Counted from the first letter of the stretch, positions 34,972-48,095 are shown. The stretch: DNA of 64,000 bases from Aegilops tauschii subsp. strangulata (GCF_002575655.3 NC_053036.3:161176627-161240626); one strand, 5' to 3'. The notes: generated from the sequence alone by a model not told the origin. Made by a program: numbers and translations.

Positions 34972-36482
34972 TGATGACCCACAAGTATAGGGGATCTATC
35001 GTAGTCCTTTCGATAAGTAAGAGTGTCGAACCCAACGAGGAGCAGAAGGAAATGATAAGCGGTTTTCAGTAAGGTATTCTCTGCAAGCACTGAAATTATA
35101 GGTAACAGATAGTTTTGTGATAAGATGATTGGTAACGAGCAACAAGTAACAAAAGTAAATAAAGTGCAGCAAGGTGGCCCAATCCTTTTTTGTAGCAAAG
35201 GACAAGCCTGGACAAACTCTTATATAGAGAAAAGCGCTCCCGAGGACACATGGTAATTATCGTCAAGCTAGTTTTCATCACGTTCATATGATTCACGTTC
35301 GGTACTTTGGTAATTTGATATGTGGGTGGACCGGTGCTTGGGTGCTGTCCTTACTTGGACAAGCATCCCACTTATGATTAACCTCTATTGCAAGCATCCG
35401 CAACTACAAAAGAAGGATTAAGGTAAACCTAACCATAGCATGAAACATATGGATCCAAATCAGCCCCTTACGAAGCAACGCATAAACTAAGGTTTAAGCT
35501 TCTGTCACTCTAGCAACCCATCATCTACTTATTACTTCCCAATGCCTTCCTCTAGGACCAAATAATGGTGAAGTGTCATGTAGTCGACGTTCACATAACA
35601 CCACTAGAGGAGAGACAACATACATCTCATCAAAATATCGAACGAATACCAAATTCACATGACTACTAATAGCAAGACTTCTCCCATGTCCTCAGGAACA
35701 AACGTAACTACTCACAAAGCATATTCATATTCATAATCAGAGGAGTATTAATATGCATATAGGATCTGAACATATGATCTTCCACCAAATAAACCAACTA
35801 GCATCAACTACAAGGAGTAATCAACACTACTAGCAACCTACAGGTACCAATCCCAGACTTAGAGACAAGAATTGGATACAAGAGATGAACTAGGGTTTGA
35901 GAGGAGATGGTGCTGGTGAAGATGTTGATGGAGATTGTAAACTCCTGATGAGAGGAGCGTTGGTGATGACGATGGCGATGATTTCCCCCTCCCGGAGGGA
36001 AGTGTCCCCAGCTGAACAGCTCTGCCGGAGCCCTAGATTGGTTCCGCCTCGTGGCGGCGGAGTTTCGTCCCGAAAGCTTGCTTATGATTTTTCTTCGAAT
36101 GAAAGACTTCATATAGCAGAAGATGGGCACCGGAGGGCCAACAGGCGGCCCACGAGGCAGGGGGCGCGTCCAGGGGGTAGGGCGCGCCCCCCACCCTCGT
36201 GGCCAGGGTGTGGGCCCCGTATGGTATTTCTTCCACTCAGTATTTTTTATTATTTCCAAAAATGACTTTCATGGAGTTTCAGGACTTTTGGAGTTGTTCA
36301 GAATAGGTCTCTAATATTTGCTCCTTTTCCAGCCCAGAATTCCAGCTGTCGGCATTCTCCCTCCTTATGTAAACCTTGTAAAATAAGAGAAAATAGGCAT
36401 AAGTATTGTGACATAATGTGTAATAACAACCCATAATGCAATAAATATCGATATAAAAGCATGATGCAAAATGGACGTATCA
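34972..36482 (-). repeat. 3' LTR of the Athila element
   Basis: TGATGACCCACAAGTATAGG at the left edge and GCAAAATGGACGTATCA at the right edge, as read on the plus strand. It is a near-copy of 43627-45145 with scattered differences and small indels. The open frame at 35804-36259 lies wholly inside the LTR and is not a gene. Confidence 0.93.
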
Positions 36483-36496
36483 ACTCCCCCAAGCTT
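36483..36496 (-). other. Polypurine tract of the Athila element
   Basis: On the minus strand this reads AAGCTTGGGGGAGTTG directly before the 3' LTR. Confidence 0.8.
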
Positions 36497-38047
36497 AGAC
36501 CTGGCTTGTCCTCAAGCGGAAGCCGATAACGATAAATATGTCCACATGTTTAGAGGTAGACGTGTCGATAAAATAAAATACGGACATGAAGGCATCATGA
36601 TTACTCTCATAATAGCAACATATATGGATAATGTCATATGATTTCTTATGCTTAAGTAATAGTCTATTCACGATGCAAAGTATAAATCAGAAACATTATT
36701 GAGAACTAACAAACTATAATCTCAGTCATTGAAGCAATTGCTATTTATCATAACATCAGAAAGAGTCTATGTGAGAGCTTTTTAGCAAGTCCACATACTC
36801 AACTATCATTTAGTCTTTCACAATTGCTAACACTCACGCAGTACTTGTGGTTACGAAGTTTTAATCGGACACAGAGAAAGATAGGGGCTTATAGTTTCGC
36901 CTCCCAACCTTTTACCTCAAGGGTAATGTCAACAATAATAGTTCATGCTAACTTACATCCAATTAGATATATATATCAGGATCTTTCCAACATCCTGTGC
37001 TTGCCAAAAGATAAAATGTAAAAAGGAAAGGTGAAGATCACCATGACTCTTGCATAAGGTAGAAGGTAATAATAAAACATAGGCCCTTCACAGAGGGAAG
37101 CAGATGTTCCATGCGCTTTCAGGGTTGGATGCACAAAATCTTAATGCGAAAGAACATCACTTTATATTGCCACTTGTGATATAGACCTTTATTGTGCAGT
37201 CCGACGCTTTTATTTCTTCCACATCACAAGATCGTATAAAGCTTATTTCCTCCACACCAATTAATCATACATATTTAGAGAGCAATTTTTATTGCTTGCA
37301 CCGATGACAACTTACTTGAAGGATCTTACTCAATCCATAGGTAGATATGGTGGACTCTCATGGCAAAACTGGGTTTAAGGGTTTTTGGAAGCACAAGTAG
37401 TATCTCTACTTGGTGCAAAGAGTTTGGCTAGCATGAGGGGGGAAGGCAAGCTCAACATGTTGGATGATCCATGACAATATACTTTATCTCAGATATAAGA
37501 AAACATAACCCATTATGTTGTCTTCCTTGTCCAACATCAACTCTTTAGCATGTCATATTTTAATGAGTGCTCACAATCATAAAAGATGTCCAAGATAGTA
37601 TATTTATATGTGAAACCTCTCTTTCTTTATTACTTCCTATTAATTGCAACGATGACCAAAGCTATGTCTGTCAACTCTCAACAACTTTTAATCATCATAC
37701 TCTTTCTATGTGAAGTCATTACTCTCCATAAGATCAATATGATCTCTTTGTTTCTTTTTATTCTTTTCTCTTTTCTTTTATTCACTCAAGATCATAGAAA
37801 AATAATCAAGCCCTTGACTCAACACTAATCTTTATTATATATAGCTCACGGACTCGATTACATAGAGAGATCATAAAGCAAAACTCAAGGCTAGATCATA
37901 CTAAAACTTTATTCTACTAGATCAGGATACTACTAATAGGATCGAACTAAGAAAAACGGTAAAGATATGAGACGTGGTGGTGATACGATACCGGGGCATC
38001 TCCCCCAAGCTTGGCAGTTGCCAAGGGGAGTGCCCATACCCATGTGA
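36497..38047 (-). other. Long noncoding 3' region of the Athila element
   Basis: About 1.5 kb of AT-rich DNA without a convincing frame lies between the small ORF and the polypurine tract. A second purine-rich block (minus strand CCAAGCTTGGGGGAGATG, near 38000-38017) could be an internal polypurine tract. Confidence 0.5.
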
Positions 38048-38464
38048 TTATGTCTCCTTTGTTGAAGAAGAAGATGATGGTTTAGTTGATGGCGTAGGCT
38101 TCTTCCTTAATTTGCGCTTGAGGACAGCATTTTGATCCCTCAGGTCATCAATCTCCTGCTCCAGGCTTAATATCTTTTTGCATAATTCCTGCTTGTTTTC
38201 CTGCAAGAGGCGAAAAGGGATGAACTCGATCTTAAATTTCTTTGCTCTATCAGGGAGGCTTGACTTTTTGAACTCCACATGCATGTCCCCAGGTTGAGGT
38301 AATGGGACTTCATCCTCATCTGAGCTCGTCTCCTCCTTTCTCTTGGGCTCATAGTCCTCTTCTTCTTCCGTAGTCCAACCACAATGCTCCACATCCCCAT
38401 AGACCTTAGGATCTGCAAGGTAATCAGCCACCTAGCTTTCTCCTTCCGAATCCTGGGACGACAT
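38048..38464 (-). pseudogene. Small acidic coiled-coil ORF downstream of integrase
   Basis: ATG at 38464 opens MSSQDSEGES, then TAG at 38434-38432, then about 126 further residues to the stop at 38050-38048. The protein is acidic (TTEEEEDYEPKRKEETSSDE), has a predicted coiled coil (KILSLEQEIDDLRDQNAVLK) and a Ser/Lys tail. It occupies the place where Athila elements can carry an env-like gene, but it has no membrane segment and no envelope motif. Its function is unknown. The single stop is the only break. Confidence 0.55.
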
Positions 38465-38788
38465 GTTGCTCTAATCTGCAGCAGGACAGCTCGAAACAAA
38501 GACAGGAGATATTTGCGTGATACGGAGGTCAAAACCTTCGGGAGATTATATAATGAATTTTTACCGACCAAAATACGTATCGTGCAAGAAAACAGAGTCC
38601 AGAGAGCGCACGAGGTGCCCATGAGGCAGGGGGCGCGCCCAGGGGGTAGGGCGCGCCCTCCACCCTCGTGGAGCCCTCATGTCCTTCCCGGACTGCTTCT
38701 TATTTTTCTATTTTTCTAAATATTCCAAAATGGAGAAAAATTGCCTTTAGAACTGTTTTGGAGTCGGTTTACTTACCATACCACATAC

Positions 38789-40152
38789 CTATTCCTTTTC
38801 GGAGTCTGAAGCGTTCCGGAAAGTGTCCCTTATGTATTCCTCCGGGGTTACGGTTTCAATAACATTGGTTTCAACATTTATGGGATTACCTAAGATATAA
38901 TGTTTAATTCTTTGACCGTTCACCACCTTCGGATTTGTGCCTTCGAAGTTGTTTATTTTTATGGCACCGGAACGATAGAGCTCCTCGATGACGTAAGGGC
39001 CTTCCCATTTAGAGAGAAGTTTTCCTGCAAAAAATCTTAAATGAGAGTTGTATAGCAATACATAATCACCTACATTAAACTCACGCTTTTGTATCCTTTT
39101 GTCATGCCATCTTTAAACTTTTTCTTTAAACAATTTGGCATTCTCATAAGCTTGGGTTCTCCATTCAACAAGTGAGCTAATGTCATACCTCTTCTCACCG
39201 GCAAGTTTGAAATCATAGTTGAGCTCTTTAATGGCCCAATATGCCTTATGTTCTAGTTCGAGAGGTAAATGACATGCTTTTCCATAAACCATTTTATACG
39301 GAGACATACCAATAGAATTTTTATATGCAGTTCTATAGGCCCATAATGCATCATCAAGTTTCTTGGACCAATTCTTTCTAGATCTATTAACAGTCTTTTG
39401 CAAAATTAATTTGAGTTCTCTATTACTCAATTCTACTTGACCACTAGACTGCGGGTGATAAGGAGATGCAATTCTATGATTGACATCATACTTAGCAAGC
39501 ATTTTACGAAAAGCACCATGAATAAAATGTGAACCACCATCAGTCATTAAATATCTAGGGACTCCAAACCTTGGAAAAATAACTTCTTTAAGCATCTTAA
39601 TAGAAGTGCTATGATCAGCACTACTAGTTGGAATAGCTTCTACCCACTTAGTAACGTAATCAACAGCAACTAAAATATGTGTGTATCCATTGGAGGCAGG
39701 AAAAGGTCCCATATAATCAAAGCCCCAAACATCAAATGGTTCAATAACAAGTGAATAATTCATAGGCATTTCTTGACGTCTACTAATATTACCAATTCTT
39801 TGACATTCATCACAAGATAAAACAAACTTACGGGCATCCTTGAAGAGAGTAGGCCAAACAAAACCGGATTGCAATACCTTATGTGCAGTTCTGTCTCCAG
39901 CGTGGTGTCCTCCATAAGCCTCGGAGTGACACTTGCGTAGGATCTGTTCCTGTTCATGCTCAGGTACACAACATCTAATAACACCATCTACTCCTTCTTT
40001 ATAAAGATGTGGGTCATCCCAGAAGTAATGTCTTAAATAATAGATTTTTTCTTTTGTTGGTATGTGAAACTAGGTGGTATGAATTTAGCAACGATGTAAT
40101 TAGCATAATCTGCATACCATGGGGTAGTACGAGAAGCATTTATGACATTTTA
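38789..40152 (-). pseudogene. Integrase of the Athila element
   Basis: This is the C-terminal part of pol. It contains the H2C2 zinc-binding region (HYFWDD at its start, CDECQRIG at its end), then the integrase core with the acidic triad in [18 protein letters not shown] and [10 protein letters not shown], and the C-terminal domain (GKLLSKWEGPYVIEELYRSG). It would insert the DNA copy into the chromosome. A stop at 40152-40150 separates it from RNase H, a one-base loss near 40045 shifts the frame before the zinc region, and TAA at 39115-39113 separates core from C-terminus. The catalytic residues themselves are intact. Confidence 0.85.
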
Positions 40153-42690
40153 TTGTTCATCAGGAAAGCTATCATCAGTAGGTAGTGGGTCATCAAGAAC
40201 ATTTTCTAACCTAGACAAGTTGTCTGCAACGGGGTTCTCAGCTCCCTTTCTATCAATAATATGCAAATTAAATTCTTGTAACAAGAGAACCCATCTAATA
40301 AGTCTAGGTTTAGCATCTTTCTTTTCCATAAGATATTTAATAGCAGCATGATCAGTGTGAATAGTTACTTTAGAATCAACAATATAAGGTCTGAACTTAT
40401 CACAAGCAAATACAACTGCTAAGAATTCTTTTTCAGTAGTAGCATAATTTCTCTGAGCATTCTCTAGAGTTTTACTAGCATATTGAATAACATTTAATTT
40501 CTTATCAACTCTTTGCCCTAGAACAACACCTACGGCATAATCACTAGCATCACACATGATTTCAAAGGGTAAATTCCAATCAGGTGGTTGAACAATGGGT
40601 GCAGAGATCAATGCTTTCTTAAGTATTTCAAATGCTTCTACACAATCATCATCAAAGACAAATGGTATATCTTTTTGCAATAAATTAGTCAGAGGCCGAG
40701 AAATTTTGGAGAAGTCCTTAATGAACCTCCTATAAAAACCGGCATGAGCAAGGAAACTTCTTATACCTTTGATGTCCTTGGGACATGGCATCTTTTCAAT
40801 AGCATCAACCTTGGCTTTATCAACCTCAATGCCTCTTTCAGAAATTTTATGCCCCAAGACAATACCTTCATTAACCATAAAGTGGCACTTTTCCCAATTC
40901 AAGACAAGGTTAGTTTCTTCACATCTCTGCAAAACTTGATCAAGGTTGCTTAAGCAATCATCAAAAGAGGATCCATAAACGGAGAAATCATCCATGAAAA
41001 CCTCACATATCTTTTCACAAAAGTCAGAGAATATAGCCATCATGCATCTTTGAAAGGTAGCAGGTGCATTACATAAACCAAAAGGCATACGTCTATAAGC
41101 AAAAGTACCGAAAGGGCAAGTGAAAGTGGTCTTTGATTGATCATCAGCTGACACAGGTATTTGAGAGAAACCAGAGTAACCATCTAGAAAGCAAAACTGT
41201 GTATGTTTGGATAATGTTTCTAGCATTTGATCAATAAAAGGTAAGGGGTAATGATCCTTTTTAGTAGCCTTATTTAATTTGCGGAAATCAATTACCATCC
41301 TATAACCTATAATAATTCTTTGCGGGATCAATTCATCTTTATCATTAGGAACGACAGTAATACCTCCCTTCTTAGGGACACAATGGACAGGACTTACCCA
41401 CTGACTATCAGCAACGGGATAAATTATACCTATCTCAAGGAGCTTTAGTATTTCCTTTCTTACCACTTCTTTCATCTTACGATTCAGCCATCGTTGGTGA
41501 TCACGAACTGGTTTGGCATCTTTCTCCAAATTTATTTTGTGTTGACATAGAGTGGAACTAATGCCCTTAAGATCATCAAGAGTATATCCAATAGCAGCAC
41601 GGTGCTTCTTCAGAGTTTTCAATAATCTCTCATCTTCATGCTCTGAAAGGTTAGCACTAATAATAACAGGATATATCTTTTTCTCATCAAGATAAGCATA
41701 TTTAAGAGTATCAGGTAACGGTTTAAGCTCAAACACGGGATCACCCTTGGGTGGAGGAGGATCCCCTAGGATTTCAACAGGCAAATTGTATTTTAGGATG
41801 GATTCCTGTTTAAAGAATACTTCATCTATTTCCCTTCTTTCATTCATAAACATATCATTTTCATGGTCTAGCAAATATTCTTCTAAAGGATCACTAGGAG
41901 GTACGGCAATAGAAGCAAGACCAATAATTTCATCCTTACTAGGCAATTCCTCTTCACGGTGTTGTCTACGAAATTTAGAGAAATTAAACTCATGAGACAT
42001 ATCATCCAAACCAATAGTAACAATGTCCTTTTTGCAGTCTATCCTAGCATTAACAGTGTTCAAGAAGGGCCTACCAAATATAATGGGACAAAAACTATCT
42101 TGTGGGGAACCAAGAACAAGAAAATCAGCAGGATATTTAGTTTTCCCAGACAAGACTTCAACATCTCTAACAATTCCCATGGGTGAAATAGTATCTCTAT
42201 TGGCAAGTTTAATTGTGACATCAATATCTTCTAACTCAGTAGGTGCAATATCATGCATAATTTCTTTGTGTAAGTCAATAGGTATTGCACTAGCACTAGC
42301 ACCCATATCACATAGGCCATGATAAAAATGATCTCCTATTTTAACAGAAATAACAGGCATGCCTACCACAGGTCTATGTTTATCTTTAGCACAAGGTTTG
42401 GCAATTCTAGCAGTTTCATCACAGAAATGAATAACATGCCCATCAATATTATCAGACAAGAGATCTTTAACAATAGCAATATTAGGTTCAACTTTAACTT
42501 GCTCAGGAGGTGTATAGGTTCTAATATTGCTTTTACGAACCACAGTTGAAGCTTTAGCATGATCTTTTATCCTAACAGGAAAAAGTGGTTTCTCAACATA
42601 AGCAGTAGGAACAATAGGATCATTATAAGTGATAGTCTTTTCTTCAACTTTAATAGGTGCAGCTACTTTTACTTCTATGGGGGGTGATAT
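40150..42690 (-). pseudogene. Protease-reverse transcriptase-RNase H of the Athila element
   Basis: A nearly 800-codon open frame. The aspartic protease has [12 protein letters not shown]. Reverse transcriptase has YSGFSQIP and the catalytic FMDDFSVYG (DD near 40990, about residue 517 of the open part). RNase H has [13 protein letters not shown] and [11 protein letters not shown]. These enzymes copy the RNA into DNA in the particle. The frame is intact from about 42690 to 40153 but is entered by a one-base shift from gag at a C6 run (minus strand, about 42685-42690). It therefore needs frameshifting or has lost one C. Confidence 0.9.
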
Positions 42691-43520
42691 TTAAACCACT
42701 TATCCTTAGGGACATGAACATGAGTAGCAAAGGATTCACAGAAAGAAGCTACTATCTCAGAGTCAAGTCCATATTTAGTGCTAAATTTACGGAAAACATC
42801 GGTATCCATAAAAGATTTAACACAATCAAACTTAGGTGTCATACCTGACTCCTTACCTTCGTCGAGATCCCAATCTTTAGAGTTGCATTTATTTCTTTCC
42901 AATAAATCCCATTTGAATTCAATAGTCTTCATCATAAAAGAGCCAGCACAAGAAGTATCGAGCATGGTGCGATTGTTATCAGAAAGCCGAGCATAAATTT
43001 TTTGAATAATTATTTCTCTTGGGAGCTCATGATTGGGGCATGAATATAACATTGATTTAAGCCTCCCCCAAGCTTGAGCGATGCTTTCTCCTTCGCGAGG
43101 CCAAAAATTATATATATAATTGCGATCACGATGAACAAGGTGCATATGATAAAACTTCTGATGAAATTCCAATTTCAATCGTTTGTAGTTCCATGATCCC
43201 ATATCATCACATAGCCTATACCATGTCAATGCATCTCCCTTCAAAGATAAAGGGAAGACCTTCTTCTTAATAACATCATCGGGCACACCTGCAAGCTTAA
43301 ATAATCCACAAACTTCATCCACATATATTAGGTGCTCATCAGGATGCATTGTTCCGTCTCCTGCAAAAGGATTAGCTAGCAGTTTTTCTATCATACCCAA
43401 AGGAATCTCAAAGTAGACATTTTCATCTTCAGTAGGTTCAGTAGGTTGAGGAGCAACTCTTTGCTCTACTGGTCGGGGTGAAGATACCCCGAACAAGCCC
43501 CTCAGAGGATTACTTTCCAT
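42675..43520 (-). CDS. gag of the Athila element
   Basis: 281 residues from ATG 43520 ([15 protein letters not shown]). The retrotransposon gag domain is recognisable in [15 protein letters not shown] and [17 protein letters not shown]. It would form the particle shell. The frame stops at 42677-42675 just after KWFKYHPP, because the C6 run is one base short of continuing into the protease. The start is chosen at the first ATG downstream of the primer site. Confidence 0.85.
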   Translation of the reverse strand: MESNPLRGLFGVSSPRPVEQRVAPQPTEPTEDENVYFEIPLGMIEKLLANPFAGDGTMHPDEHLIYVDEVCGLFKLAGVPDDVIKKKVFPLSLKGDALTWYRLCDDMGSWNYKRLKLEFHQKFYHMHLVHRDRNYIYNFWPREGESIAQAWGRLKSMLYSCPNHELPREIIIQKIYARLSDNNRTMLDTSCAGSFMMKTIEFKWDLLERNKCNSKDWDLDEGKESGMTPKFDCVKSFMDTDVFRKFSTKYGLDSEIVASFCESFATHVHVPKDKWFKYHPP

Positions 43521-43596
43521 AGTAACAAGTGACAGTAAATTTCAGCACACTATATAAATTTTTCCTTACCAAATTCCACCTACCAAAGGCGCTTCA

Positions 43597-43614
43597 ATCC
43601 CCGGCAACGGTGCC
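43597..43614 (-). other. Primer-binding site (Asp tRNA) of the Athila element
   Basis: On the minus strand TGGCACCGTTGCCGGGGAT, one mismatch from the complement of the plant Asp tRNA 3' end. It lies 12 bases inside the 5' LTR. Confidence 0.85.
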
Positions 43615-43626
43615 AGAAAAGAGTCT

Positions 43627-45145
43627 TGATGACCCACAAGTATAGGGGATCTATCGTAGTCCTTTTGATAAGTAAGAGTGTCGAACCCAACGAGGAGCAA
43701 AAGGAAATGATAAGCGGTTTTCAGCAAGGTATTCTCTGCAAGCACTAAAATTATAGGTAACAGATAGTCTTGTGATAAGATAATTGGTAACAAGCAACAA
43801 GTAACAAAAGTAAATAAAGTGCAGCAAGGTGGCCCAATCCTTTTTGTAGCAAAGGACAAGCCTGGACAAACTCTTGTATAGAGAAAAGCGCTCCCGAGGA
43901 CACATGGGAATTATCGTCAAGCTAGTTTTCATCACATTCATATGATTCGCGTTTGGTACTTTGATAATTTGATATGTGGGTGGACCGGTGCATGGGTGCT
44001 GTCCTTACTTGGACAAGCATCCCACTTATGATTAACCCCTATTGCAAGCCGCAACTACAAAAGAAGTATTAAGGTAAACCTAACCATAGCATGAAACATA
44101 TGGATCCAAATCAGCCCCTTACGAAGCAACGCATAAACTAGGGTTTAAGCTTCTGTCACTCTAGCAACCCATCATCTACTTATTACTTCCCAATGCCTTC
44201 CTCTAGGCCCAAATAATGGTGAAGTGTCATGTAGTCGACATTCACATAACACCACTAGAGGAGAGACTACATACATCTCATCAAAATATCGAACGAATAC
44301 CAAATTCACATGACTACTAATAGCAAGACTTCTCCCATGTCCTCAGGAACAAACGTAACTACTCACAAAGCATATTCATGTTCATAATCAGAGGAGTATT
44401 AATATGCATATAGGATCTGAACATATGATCTTCCACCAAATAAACCAACTAGCATCAACTACAAGGAGTAATCAACACTACTAGCAACCTACAGGTACCA
44501 ATCCCAGACTTAGAGACAAGAAATGGATACAAGAGATGAACTAGGGTTTGAGAGGAGATGGTGCTGGTGAAGATGTTGATGGAGATTGCCCTCTCCCGAT
44601 GAGAGGAGCGTTGGTGATGACGATGGCGATGATTTCCCCCTCCCGGAGGGAAGTGTCCCCAGCAGAACACCTCTGCTGGAGCCCTAGATTGGTTCCGCCA
44701 AGGTTCCACCTCGTGGCGGCGGAGTCTCGTCCCAAAAGCTTGCTTATGATTTTTCTTCGGACGGAAGACTTCATATAGCAGAAGATGGGCACCTGAGGGC
44801 CAACAGGGGGCCCACGAGGCTGGGGGGACGGCCAGGGGAGTAGGGTGCGCCCTCCACCCTCGTGGCCAGGGTGTGGGCCCCCTCTGGTATTTCTTCCGCT
44901 CAGTATTTTTTATTATTTCCAAAAATGACTTTCGTGGAGTTTCAGGACTTTTGGAGTTGTGCAGAATAGGTCTCTAATATTTGCTCCTTTTCCAGCCCAG
45001 AATTCCAGCTGTCGGCATTCTCCCTCCTTATGTAAACCTTGTAAAATAAGAGAGAATAGGCATAAGTATTGTGACATAATGTGTAATAACAGCCCATAAT
45101 GCAATAAATATCGATATAAAAGCATGATGCAAAATGGACGTGTCA
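43627..45145 (-). repeat. 5' LTR of the Athila element
   Basis: Same ends as the other LTR. It has an 11-base local duplication (GGTTCCGCCAAGGTTCCACC near 44691) and a last-word difference (GTGTCA for GTATCA). Confidence 0.93.
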
Positions 45146-48095
45146 CAAGGCAGCGGATGAAGGTGCTCCTTCCAAACGGAGGGCCTCTACAGATTCTACT
45201 CCTCCATCCCCCCAAGATGATTTCCAAGACAACACATGCATAGACACTCAACGTAGCTGTGTTGGTGATGAGCACGTCTCCCCTAGTGCACCATCACAGG
45301 TGCTCCCTCTAACTTGGCACTGTTATATGTGGTTACATGTTATGTATGATGTCTAGCTTGTATTGCTTCTAATTTTGTTGAATTTCATCTGCTTACTTTA
45401 CACATTATACTTGTGACTAAGACACGTGTTCCTGTTTCTAGAACATACAATATCTGTCTATCACACCATGTTCTTACATCAAAGTACATTTGTTCTGAAG
45501 AACTAAATTGTTATTCGTTTTTCTTGTCGGCTTGACTTAACATGGCACAGAGAAAGAGGAAGCAAGACAGAACGATAGGGAAAGGGAAGCGGAATAATCC
45601 TGCAGATTTTGCTGGTACTGATGGTGCAATAGAAGGTCAAAGTCCAGCGGAAAATTGTACCGACAGGGTATCCCGTGCTACACGAGCTGCAGAACAAGCC
45701 AAACAGAAACAAATAGCTGCCACCAAACAAGCAGAGACAACCCTAGTTGTTGCAACACCTTCCACAGTACCACCAGCTGCACGATTTACTCGTTGGTCAA
45801 CTCAGCTAGCAGCACGTTCCCAAGCTCCCTTGCCACCTGACACTACTTCTGAAGCACTCTTGACACAAGATGAGTTGGCAAGATCAGATGAACTTTGTGA
45901 GCTTCAACAGCAAGAAGGTAGTTGCTGGAGTCAAGTTACAGTTGCATGCTTCTTTATATGTAGTCTCACAGTTTGATGTACACTAACACTTCCTATGTTT
46001 GTTGTTGGACTAGCACCTAGGCGCAAGAGGAAACAAACTTCAGGGATAATGCTCAATAGGTTAACTAAATCTAGAGGAGGAAGAATGTAGATCCGTTTTG
46101 AGGCAGGTTTAAAAAGGCCACGTGATGCTACAGAGTCAGCCAAGTTAGTATCAGACACAGCGGTTGCTATTAGGTGTCATGTACGTATCCTCCCAACCTG
46201 GATTCAGTACAGGAATGACAAAGACAAAACCTAGTTCAACACCTTCCTCGACCATTTATCTGTAAGTATGGTTATGTACGGAAACTAGTAATATTGTCTT
46301 GCTCTGTCCAATACTTTCTAGGTTGCTGATAATGAGACTCCCATCATTTTCAACAGATGAGGTTCAAGTTGGATAGCCAAGATGATGCAACCAGACAAGC
46401 TTGCACCCATGTTTTCAAGTCTACTCTGCGACAGTATCGGTATAACTTGATGAAAACTCACATTGAAGGCAAGGCTAACAGTGAACTTGCCCAAACATCT
46501 CCGGTGGGAAATATATCTGATGAAGACTTGAGAGGCCTCGTTAAACACTGGTCCGATCTGAAGTATCAGGTACATTATATATATGTGATCAGATCACATG
46601 TTGAAGTCCTATTTACGCATGTGGCACACAAACCTATCTTCTTGTAGGTGAACTGTTCAAAGAACATAGCCAACTATACGAAAGTGAAATTCCAACAGAC
46701 GATAGGATCTCGTAGCTATATTGCACACTGCGAGGCTCTTGTAATTAGCTGCTGTTTCACTCTTTTCGCTGTACCATATTATCAGATCTATATTGACTTG
46801 TTTGAAATGCAGAGGAAAGCCCGCAAGGACCAAAAAGTACCTGAACCAAATGCTGTGGAAATCTTCAAGGACTGTCACACCAGCAAGAAGAAGGGCATGA
46901 CTACACCAGTCAAAGCCGCTGTTGTAAGTCCTTAATCCTCATGCCTTTTAACTACTACTTACTCTGACTTGTGCCTTGAACTGCATGGTTTGCAGCCAAT
47001 GTCTATTACTCTTTTCAATTTTATACACAATTGTCTTAGCGTATCATTGCACCTTACAAGGTTTAAAACAGAGGAGTGATGTTCCTTTGATCTTGACCTG
47101 TAATCTAGTTCCGTGCTGGACTTGCCCACACAACATTACAATTGCATGTTTGTCTGTTCTCAGTTGTTTTGTGATATGAATGATGTCATACTATGCTTAC
47201 CGTATTATAAACTTCGTCTCTTTATCCTTAGCCATCAATACAATGTGAAGAAATAGACAATACATTAGCGATGGTACATGGTCATATGTCTGGAACCTGG
47301 TTTTATTATGTACTTTGCAATAAAATACAACTAATATTTTACATGGGTTCACCAGAATAAGTTCTATATATAGACCAAAGCTATTTTTTTTGGTTTTGCT
47401 GCCTCCTTAATATCTTCTGTTCTGGTACTACTAACGTAAAACCTCAACTTTTCAGTGAGCTATGGAAAAAATGGTGGAACCGCCACCTTCTGAAGGTGGC
47501 GAGGCAACTATAACCGCAATGTCAGCTCTTGCTGCAGTGGGTCAGTACCTGTCCACTAACAGTGCCAAAAGCACATTCCTACGTAATACTGGGTTGGTTG
47601 TTAAGGCAATCTCGTCCAAACTGCCTCATGATCAAGATATGCATGCTCAAAACAATGTTGTATCTGCGCTCCAGACACAAGTCCATTCCCTAACAGAGAC
47701 CCTTTGTGAAACAAGGAGAGACATTGTTCGATGTTGTGAAGATATGCATGGTTTTGAAACCAGACTATCAAACATTTGCTATGTTGTTCAGGGGCTTAGG
47801 AGAACTAAAGGCGAAGGTTATGGTGCTCCATCGGACAATACAACATGAAAACATAACAGTCAGGTCAAATGAACTGAGCTTCTGAACTTCTGGTGGTGCA
47901 TTTATCTGCTACACTGTTAACTTTTATGCCAACCTTCCTTTTGTTTTATAGTTGAAATTTGTTTTGGTGCGATACAAAATTTGTTCTTAATGTGCAGCCA
48001 CCGGTTGAAGAAAACAGCAAGCCATTTTTGTATAGTGTAGGGTGTTCCCTATATTTGCACTGGTGGCGAACTTTGATGCCCACTAGCTGTAGTTA

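Larger units (their letters stand above)
34972..45145 (-). mobile_element. Complete Athila-lineage Gypsy element (Sabrina/WHAM-like)
   Basis: 10,174 bases on the minus strand, flanked by CAAGG on both sides (34967-34971 and 45146-45150). LTRs are 34972-36482 (3' LTR in element orientation) and 43627-45145 (5' LTR). The primer site next to the 5' LTR matches Asp tRNA. The order gag, protease-RT-RNase H, integrase and a small downstream ORF is that of Athila. Coding is interrupted by one frameshift between gag and protease, one frameshift and one stop before integrase, a stop in integrase and a stop in the small ORF. The insertion splits an exon of the CACTA TnpA-like gene. Confidence 0.95.
32642..47848 (+). 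pseudogene. CACTA second gene (Transposase_24 / TnpA-like), multi-exon, split by an Athila element
   Basis: Candidate exons are: about 32642-32746; 33541-33717 (GISDPALAEAETNREKSLQR); 34199-34351; about 34933-34971 joined across the insertion to 45146-45299; 45542-45917; 46014-46261; 46357-46569; 46648-46740; 46786-46923; a possible exon from 47232; and 47456-47848. GT/AG borders fit most of them, while the left edge of the exon near 34933 is unclear. Exons from 46014 on match the plant transposase (Ptta/En/Spm) domain, with words such as DDATRQACTHVFKSTLRQ, KVKFQQTIGSRSYIAH and AVEIFKDCHTSKKKG. The last exon encodes a helical C-terminus (SALAAVGQYLSTNSAKSTFL). Such proteins bind CACTA ends and assist Tnp2. 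Stops at 34349-34351, 46088-46090 and 46232-46234 show decay. No tnp2 lies on this strand. Confidence 0.7.

Noticed and set aside
35804..36265. Frames of 120-150 codons in the Athila LTR, also at 44455-44922
   Set aside because: They span the LTR promoter/leader and are present in both LTRs with indels that break the frame.
36824..37828. Short plus-strand frames in the Athila 3' region
   Set aside because: AT-rich, hydrophobic by composition, and antisense to the element.
38668..38862. Possible extra exon near the Athila integrase end
   Set aside because: Wrong strand and overlaps the integrase C-terminus.
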